Shown here in pieces: positions 33,087-36,743 of a stretch of 36,743 nt of DNA. Where the stretch lies: positions 1-36,743 of the forward strand of contig JAGCUP010000179.1 of assembly GCA_017962765.1 (NCBI GenBank), read 5' to 3'. A model generated the notes under the pieces. It was not told the DNA's origin. It did no database searches and worked only from the letters and a program-made list of their open reading frames with translations. Made by a program: the position numbers and the translations under genes. Positions within the stretch are counted from its first letter, which is position 1, and each line of letters opens with the position of its first letter. This DNA is from Muribaculaceae bacterium (GTDB taxonomy: Bacteria; Bacteroidota; Bacteroidia; Bacteroidales; Muribaculaceae).

Positions 33087-33154
33087 CAGCAAGTTACATC
33101 GCGCAAAACTTTTACAAAAAACCTTTTAAGAGAATGATAACAAAGGGAAATTCT

Positions 33155-34117
33155 ATGGCAAAAGGAAAAATTAAGGAGCGCTATGAGCGTTTCAAGCGCT
33201 GGCAACTATCGCCTAACAGCTATGAGTTTACCAGCGATGATGTGCAACATTGCCAAAACTGTGGACATGACTTCACAGGCAATTACTGCCCTTATTGCTC
33301 ACAAAAGGCGGGCGAAGGTCTTATCGACTGGCGCAGCGTCAGGCAGAGTTTCATGGACATTTGGGGTTTGGGGTCACGTTCCATGCCCCGAACGATTTGG
33401 CACCTGCTATTGCGCCCCGGTTATCTGATTAGCGATTATATCAGCGGCAAGCGCCAGGTGAGTTTCCCGCCGGTGAAGATGCTGTTTTTCGTTGCGGTGA
33501 TTGTTGTGCTTTTGGTGTATTATCTGATGCCTCTATTGTTTGGTTCCTCATTTGATATTTATGGTGGAAATACCAGTAGCTATGAGGGATTTGACAGCTG
33601 GAATAAGACCCATTTTGCTTGGACTTACTTTGGCATGGCGCTTCTGGGCATTTTGCCCACATTGGTATTGTTCCGCTATGCTCCCGTTCATCCCCGCCAT
33701 ACCTTGCCCCAAGGCTTTTTTATCCAGGTATTCTTGTGCGTGGTTAATTTGGTCATATCGTTCATCTTGTTGCTGCCGCTCTTGTTAATCAACTACATGG
33801 TTTACTTTTTGGTTAGCTGGGCGATACTTTTCTGCTATTACGTCATTACCTACAAGCAATTGTTCGGCTACGGGATTTGGGGAACACTTTGGCGAGTGTT
33901 CTTTGTCTTTGGGTTTATTGTTTTGTCGATGGACGTTGTGTTGTTTCTGCTTTTTGATATCGATTCCAGCCAAATAGACCCCAATCAATCTCTTCCCGGC
34001 AGCAACCGATATATTAGAGCAGGCATCTTCACGGCCTATAGCTTACTGCTGTTAGGAGTCGGCTGGGCTCTCAGCCTAATTTCCCGAAAAAAATCCAAGA
34101 AAACACCCAGCGAGTAA
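33155..34117 (+). CDS. DUF3667-like zinc-ribbon membrane protein, copy 1
   Basis: The start at 33155 (MAKGKIKERYERFKRW) is chosen over the GTG at 33083, which overlaps the DUF2130 stop, and over the ATG at 33134, which remains possible. From 33155 the product is 320 residues. A zinc ribbon (C33, C36, C45, C48: HCQNCGHDF and YCPYCSQ) is followed by the family signature SFMDIWGLGSRSMPRTIWHL and LLRPGYLISDYISGKRQVSF, then PPVKMLFF, and about five membrane helices. Ends in a basic tail (SRKKSKKTPSE). The paralogue at 34431 shares the ribbon and the signature. Function of DUF3667 is unknown. Confidence 0.82.
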   Translation: MAKGKIKERYERFKRWQLSPNSYEFTSDDVQHCQNCGHDFTGNYCPYCSQKAGEGLIDWRSVRQSFMDIWGLGSRSMPRTIWHLLLRPGYLISDYISGKRQVSFPPVKMLFFVAVIVVLLVYYLMPLLFGSSFDIYGGNTSSYEGFDSWNKTHFAWTYFGMALLGILPTLVLFRYAPVHPRHTLPQGFFIQVFLCVVNLVISFILLLPLLLINYMVYFLVSWAILFCYYVITYKQLFGYGIWGTLWRVFFVFGFIVLSMDVVLFLLFDIDSSQIDPNQSLPGSNRYIRAGIFTAYSLLLLGVGWALSLISRKKSKKTPSE

Positions 34118-34121
34118 TCAA

Positions 34122-34137
34122 TCACCCAAGCGGGTGA
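34122..34137 (+). terminator. Short hairpin after DUF3667 copy 1
   Basis: TCACCC, loop AAGC, GGGTGA (34122-34137), 5 bp after the stop codon. There is no T run, so it is only a weak terminator candidate. Confidence 0.35.
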
Positions 34138-34146
34138 ACCTATTTC

Positions 34147-34250
34147 ACCTTACATGCCGAAGTAATTGCTGCCGGCGAAGTTGCGGTAGCCGATGGCTTC
34201 CATGATGTGGTGGGAGCGGACGGAGGTCATCTGTGTGGCGTGATCCTCCA
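34147..34250 (-). pseudogene. 3'-end fragment of a yifB/comM-like gene, copy A
   Basis: The minus strand reads [20 protein letters not shown] then SNYFGM and a stop near 34153. [11 protein letters not shown] is the C-terminal helix pattern of the YifB/ComM Mg-chelatase-like AAA+ proteins. No ATPase domain precedes it; the open frame upstream (to 34395) is unlike YifB except perhaps a few residues. A 32-bp stretch (34192-34223) is identical to 36071-36102 in copy B, and similarity continues on both sides with mismatches. The fragment is therefore a remnant or duplicated gene end. Confidence 0.7.
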
Positions 34251-34430
34251 GGGGCATTGCATTGACAAGATTTTTTTGAAAATCTCTTGCATACATCAAG
34301 ATTTTTGTCGTAATTTGCTTATGGTGGTATGAAGTTGATGTCTTTGTTGCTGCTAAATTGCTGTAAATCAGCCATGGGCGCAACTTTTTAAACATCGTTT
34401 AATTCACTTTTTAGTTCCGCCAACGGGTAC
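34250..34430. other. AT-rich leader of DUF3667 copy 2
   Basis: Contains a short palindrome AGATTTT-tttg-AAAATCT (34268-34285) and two related CAAGATTTTT tracts. No gene seen. Confidence 0.4.
34315..34346 (+). promoter_or_regulatory. Possible promoter of DUF3667 copy 2
   Basis: TTG at 34315-34317, 21-bp spacer, TGTCTTTG at 34339-34346, one base away from the -7 consensus. Confidence 0.4.
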
Positions 34431-35297
34431 ATGAATAAAAAAAGGAGTTTCGTACATAAGATAAGGCTGTGGTTGATAATGTTGGGCAGGCGCCAGCGAA
34501 AGACCACTATGCACACGGTTAAAACTGATGAACAGCATACGTGTGCCAATTGCGGAACGGCCTTTGTCGGACATTTTTGTCCCCAATGTGGCCTACGTGC
34601 CGCCTATCAAAGCATGACTTTCAAAAACGTGGTGCAAGGCTTCCTTGATATCTGGGGCTTCGGTTCGCGGCCGATGCTGCGTACCATTCATGAGCTGTTT
34701 TGGCGACCAGGGTACATGATTCGCGACTGTCTGCATGGTCATCGGCCTCTCTACTTCCCTCCGTTCAAGATGCTTTTAATCACGACGCTGATCTTTGCGG
34801 CAGTCTCTTCCATTCGTGGTATAGAACCGTCGGCCGAAGGGGCATTCATTTATGGTGATGTCTTCCGGCGATATGGGACCACAGAATGGGCTATAAGTCT
34901 TTTCGAGAGGATTGATGCCGCGCTTCTCTGGTTGCATCAAAATCCTGCATACTCAACAATAGCGGCTGGAATATTCTATATTGTCGCGTCATGGCTGGTG
35001 TTCTTGAGGCGCATGTCGTTTATAGAAGTGTTTTTTTCGCAACTCTACATATCAAGCCAGATGCAGATAGTGGGCGCGCTTTGGGTACTCATAACAGGCA
35101 GCGAGGCCTACTACAACATACCTCCATTCGCCGTGCCTTTTGTTATCGGCATACCACTGCTGTGTTATGACTATTCGCAACTCTACGAGCTGCGGCTGTG
35201 GCCAACCATCTGGCGCACCGTGCTCACATTCGTGCTTATGCTGGCGATGATGCTACTTGTGGGAGGCTTGCCGATATTGCTGGTGAAATACTTATGA
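34431..35297 (+). CDS. DUF3667-like zinc-ribbon membrane protein, copy 2
   Basis: Up to 288 residues. The start could also be ATG 34479 or 34509 (MHTVKTDEQHTCANCG), because the first 26 residues are basic and not conserved in copy 1. The zinc ribbon is C38, C41, C50, C53 (TCANCGTAF and FCPQCGLR). The shared signature is GFLDIWGFGSRPMLRTIHEL followed by FWRPGYMIRDCLHGHRPLYF and PPFKMLL, then four or five membrane helices (LLITTLIFAAVSSI, YSTIAAGIFYIVASWLVFL, AVPFVIGIPLLCY, VLTFVLMLAMMLLVGGLPIL). Shorter than copy 1. The gene and the next lipoprotein sit between the two yifB remnants. Confidence 0.8.
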   Translation: MNKKRSFVHKIRLWLIMLGRRQRKTTMHTVKTDEQHTCANCGTAFVGHFCPQCGLRAAYQSMTFKNVVQGFLDIWGFGSRPMLRTIHELFWRPGYMIRDCLHGHRPLYFPPFKMLLITTLIFAAVSSIRGIEPSAEGAFIYGDVFRRYGTTEWAISLFERIDAALLWLHQNPAYSTIAAGIFYIVASWLVFLRRMSFIEVFFSQLYISSQMQIVGALWVLITGSEAYYNIPPFAVPFVIGIPLLCYDYSQLYELRLWPTIWRTVLTFVLMLAMMLLVGGLPILLVKYL

Positions 35298-35316
35298 AAA
35301 TTGAAAAATAATTATT

Positions 35317-35844
35317 ATGAAGAAGGTATTTACATTTATTACTGCCGCTTGCCGATGGACTATCACTTTGTGTGTTTGCAGTGTTGTGGCAATGGCGTCA
35401 CTGACGGCCTGTGGCGGCGATGAGCCTGCAGAAAACGAGGCCGACGATTTGGCCTATTTGAAACAACGTATTTCCCCTGAGGGCGATTTTGTCTATGGCG
35501 TTTATCTGGGTGAAAACACGGAAGTGCTGAACCGTCCCATCCAAACCGAGGATGATGCTTTGATAGAATTCTACAAGCTTCTGTCGGACGGAAGTTCCCA
35601 TAAGGGACTTAAGACTGAAGCCGATGGGACCATTTCCTGTCGACTGACCGGTGCCGACGGACAATATCAGGGCACTATAACGTTCAACAAACCGCAGGGA
35701 ACATTCACGGGTTACTATGCTGAAGTGGTATTCAGCGATGAGGTGACTGCAGCAACAGGCTTAACTCGAATACGTTACATTTTAGCCGACTTGTGGCCGC
35801 CACAAGGATTCGTGACAGACATCTTAGAATGGCTAAAGAAGTAA
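35317..35844 (+). CDS. Lipoprotein of unknown function
   Basis: A 175-residue protein with a long signal sequence ending in lipobox LTAC (SVVAMASLTACGGDEPAENEA): hydrophobic core roughly residues 14-31, lipidated cysteine at 32. The mature part (QRISPEGDFVYGVYLGENTE, ADGTISCRLTGADGQYQGTI, TFTGYYAEVVFSDEVTAATG) is beta-rich. No family is recognised. It lies 19 bp after DUF3667 copy 2 and is probably co-transcribed. Confidence 0.68.
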   Translation: MKKVFTFITAACRWTITLCVCSVVAMASLTACGGDEPAENEADDLAYLKQRISPEGDFVYGVYLGENTEVLNRPIQTEDDALIEFYKLLSDGSSHKGLKTEADGTISCRLTGADGQYQGTITFNKPQGTFTGYYAEVVFSDEVTAATGLTRIRYILADLWPPQGFVTDILEWLKK

Positions 35845-35853
35845 CATAGCTAA

Positions 35854-36015
35854 GCAGGGGAGCGTGCTTGCGAAATGCTGCGAAACACAAATTTGAAAAT
35901 CAACCAAATATGTTTCAAGGTGGGTTTCGAAGACAGCCTCTACTTCTCACGCCTTTTCTCTAAAACCATGGGCATGTCACCACGTCAATACCGCGAATCA
36001 GTAGAAGAAAAATAA
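35854..36015 (+). pseudogene. Decapitated AraC-type regulator, DNA-binding C-terminus only
   Basis: The frame from 35854 to the stop at 36013-36015 encodes GERACEMLRNTNLKINQICF, KVGFEDSLYFSRLFSKTMGM and [12 protein letters not shown]. This is the second helix-turn-helix of AraC/XylS proteins: ERAxxLLxxTxLKIxxIxxxVGF with F(S)R-F-K-G-SP-x-YR. A stop codon at 35851 precedes it and no first HTH or ligand domain lies upstream; the lipoprotein gene is there instead. It must be a truncated remnant, possibly of an AraC gene or of the C-terminus of a hybrid two-component regulator. Confidence 0.82.
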
Positions 36016-36028
36016 CCCCACTTCACCC

Positions 36029-36345
36029 CTACATGCCGAAGTAGGTGGTGCGGTCGAGGTTGCGGTAGGAGATGGCTTCCATGATGTGGTGGGAGCGGAC
36101 GGTGATGTTGCCCTCTGATGGGGTACGCCACAAGCATGAAGCTGGCGGGGTAGTCGATGGCGTATTTCGCGCGGCTGATGCTGATGTGTCGGTCCTCGAG
36201 CGGCTGCCGCATCACCTCCAAAACGCTACGATTAAATTCAGGTAGCTCATCAAGGAAGAGCACGCCGTTGTGGGCCAGGCTGATTTCGCCCGGCTGCGGA
36301 TTAGTGCTGCCGCCCACCAAGGCAACGGCACACATATACGAAAAT
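36029..36345 (-). pseudogene. yifB/comM-like pseudogene, copy B, with internal deletion and frame change
   Basis: The minus strand encodes [40 protein letters not shown] and [26 protein letters not shown]: the Walker B/sensor core of YifB (normally about 500 residues). Right after MLVA the expected NPCPCG loop is missing. Instead the sequence passes, in another frame, into [20 protein letters not shown] then DRTTYFGM and a stop at 36029-36031, the C-terminus. So about 150-200 codons are deleted and the junction is out of frame near 36112-36130. The N-terminal half is also absent: homology fades near 36345. Confidence 0.88.
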
Positions 36346-36377
36346 GTGGTGGGATGATATTGGGGTTATGCCGTAAG

Positions 36378-36447
36378 AACTTTTAAAACTCAGCGAAATT
36401 CAACAAAAAATCTTCATTTTCGCTGATTTTTAAAGAAGTTTTTGTTG
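36378..36447. repeat. Two overlapping hairpins that exclude each other
   Basis: Hairpin 1: 36378-36398 with 36418-36440, about 20 bp including TCAGCGAAA/TTTCGCTGA, one mismatch and a 2-nt bulge. Hairpin 2: CAACAAAAA plus CTTC (36401-36415) with GAAG plus TTTTTGTTG (36435-36447). The right arms share 36435-36440, and the left arm of hairpin 2 is in the loop of hairpin 1. A TTTT tract follows. Confidence 0.7.
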
Positions 36448-36477
36448 TTTTACTCTGTAAATCTATCTGAATTATAT

Positions 36478-36572
36478 CGCCCCAAAAATGGGTTTAAAAA
36501 TGCGATTTTGGGGAGGTATAAAATAAAAGCTGCCCAAAAATGAGCACAAAAACACCATTTTGGGGAGCTATA
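36478..36572. repeat. Two tandem 43-bp palindromic units
   Basis: Units at 36478-36520 and 36530-36572, period 52 bp. Each has the form CCC(C)AAAAATg...ATTTTGGGGAGxTATA; arms are conserved and the 13-bp centres differ. Each unit can form a hairpin with a 9-bp stem. Confidence 0.75.
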
Positions 36573-36657
36573 ATTTTGTTCTGTCAGAAAAAGACTATCT
36601 AGTTATTACCTGTTGGTTGAATTAAAATAGCGCATATTTGACTTGCCCTATTGGTTT

Positions 36658-36743
36658 ATGATTAATAAAATTGAAATATTGCAACATGGTGAAAGCTGCG
36701 ACTTTAGCTGCGATCCGTGTAAACAGGCCAGAGGTTTGTTTGG
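36658..36743 (+). CDS. Start of a gene with a radical-SAM-like Cx3Cx2C motif, cut by window edge
   Basis: From ATG 36658 the frame reads MINKIEILQHGESCDFSCDP then CKQARGLF and runs off the window. C14, C18 and C21 are spaced Cx3Cx2C, and the motif is preceded by a hydrophobic strand (KIEILQH), as at the beginning of a radical SAM domain. The residue before the last cysteine is Pro rather than the usual aromatic. A -7-like box CATATTTG lies at 36633-36640. A short cysteine-bearing protein is the alternative. Confidence 0.45.
   Translation, partial: MINKIEILQHGESCDFSCDPCKQARGLF

Larger units (their letters stand above)
36346..36657. other. AT-rich zone with structured repeats
   Basis: About 310 bp without a gene, holding the hairpin pair at 36378-36447 and two tandem palindromic units at 36478-36572, described separately. 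Confidence 0.7.

Noticed and set aside
34150..34395. An 81-codon intact gene on the minus strand
   Set aside because: Only its last 25-30 codons match anything (YifB C-terminus); the upstream part is AT-rich and unlike protein.
36478..36572. CRISPR array
   Set aside because: Only two units, a 9-bp gap between them, divergent unit centres and no cas genes.
36378..36743. Type III toxin-antitoxin (repeat RNA plus ToxN)
   Set aside because: Only two repeats, the hairpin precedes instead of following them, and the ORF start does not resemble ToxN.

Overview
The window looks like chromosomal DNA from a gut-type Bacteroidales bacterium (Muribaculaceae or Prevotellaceae-like; the exact taxon cannot be fixed from sequence alone). 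The reasons are: promoters of the form TTG-N19-21-TAnnTTTG in front of many genes instead of sigma70-type boxes, little sign of Shine-Dalgarno sites, many LxxC lipoproteins, a PorV type IX secretion (T9SS) protein, T9SS-type C-terminal tails, and DVNGDG dockerin-like repeats on secreted enzymes. Genes are GC-rich, so long antisense shadow ORFs are common and were rejected.

Layout. 1-2.3 kb (minus): an operon-like run of a calycin-like lipoprotein, a B3/B4-domain protein, a YciO/TsaC-family protein, and a second related lipoprotein cut by the window edge. 2.3-9.5 kb (plus): porV-ispF, then greA-HIT-radical SAM, then a type I-like glutamine synthetase, then pyrG-yidC. 11.6-14.0 kb (plus): two tandem zinc-ribbon/TM2 membrane proteins, a membrane-anchored GH25 muramidase and a secreted protein with a charged tail. 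14.1-19.1 kb (minus): an acyl-CoA synthetase, a T9SS-exported endonuclease I, a lipoprotein and a PD-(D/E)XK-like protein. 19.1-23.5 kb: a 57-residue membrane protein (minus), a DUF4421-like outer-membrane protein and an M6 metalloprotease ending in dockerin-like repeats (plus). 23.6-27.8 kb (minus): a small LRR/EF-hand-like secreted protein, then a beta-propeller protein followed by a very large amidase carrying both dockerin-like repeats and a T9SS tail. 28.1 kb: tRNA-Val(GAC). 28.2-30.4 kb (minus): tolC-like and sanA-like genes. 30.6 kb: a 55-residue 2[4Fe-4S] ferredoxin with its own promoter and terminator. 30.9-33.1 kb: a secreted esterase and a DUF2130 protein with a nuclease-like core. 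33.1-35.8 kb: two DUF3667 paralogues and a lipoprotein.

The last 2.6 kb is the least ordinary part. Two unequal copies of the 3' end of a yifB/comM-like gene, in the same orientation, bracket the second DUF3667 gene and the lipoprotein. Next to the second copy is the decapitated DNA-binding end of an AraC-type regulator, and that second yifB fragment is itself a deletion-plus-frameshift pseudogene. Beyond it lies a 300-bp AT-rich zone with two competing hairpins and two tandem 43-bp palindromic units, just ahead of a truncated ORF that opens with a radical-SAM-like Cx3Cx2C motif. This is a rearranged accessory junction and the best place to look for something new.

How the genes connect: PorV is a T9SS component, and two genes of the window encode proteins with T9SS-type tails (endonuclease I, amidase), so a secretion component and likely clients lie within 25 kb. 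The remaining core genes (GS, PyrG, YidC, GreA, IspF) are housekeeping.
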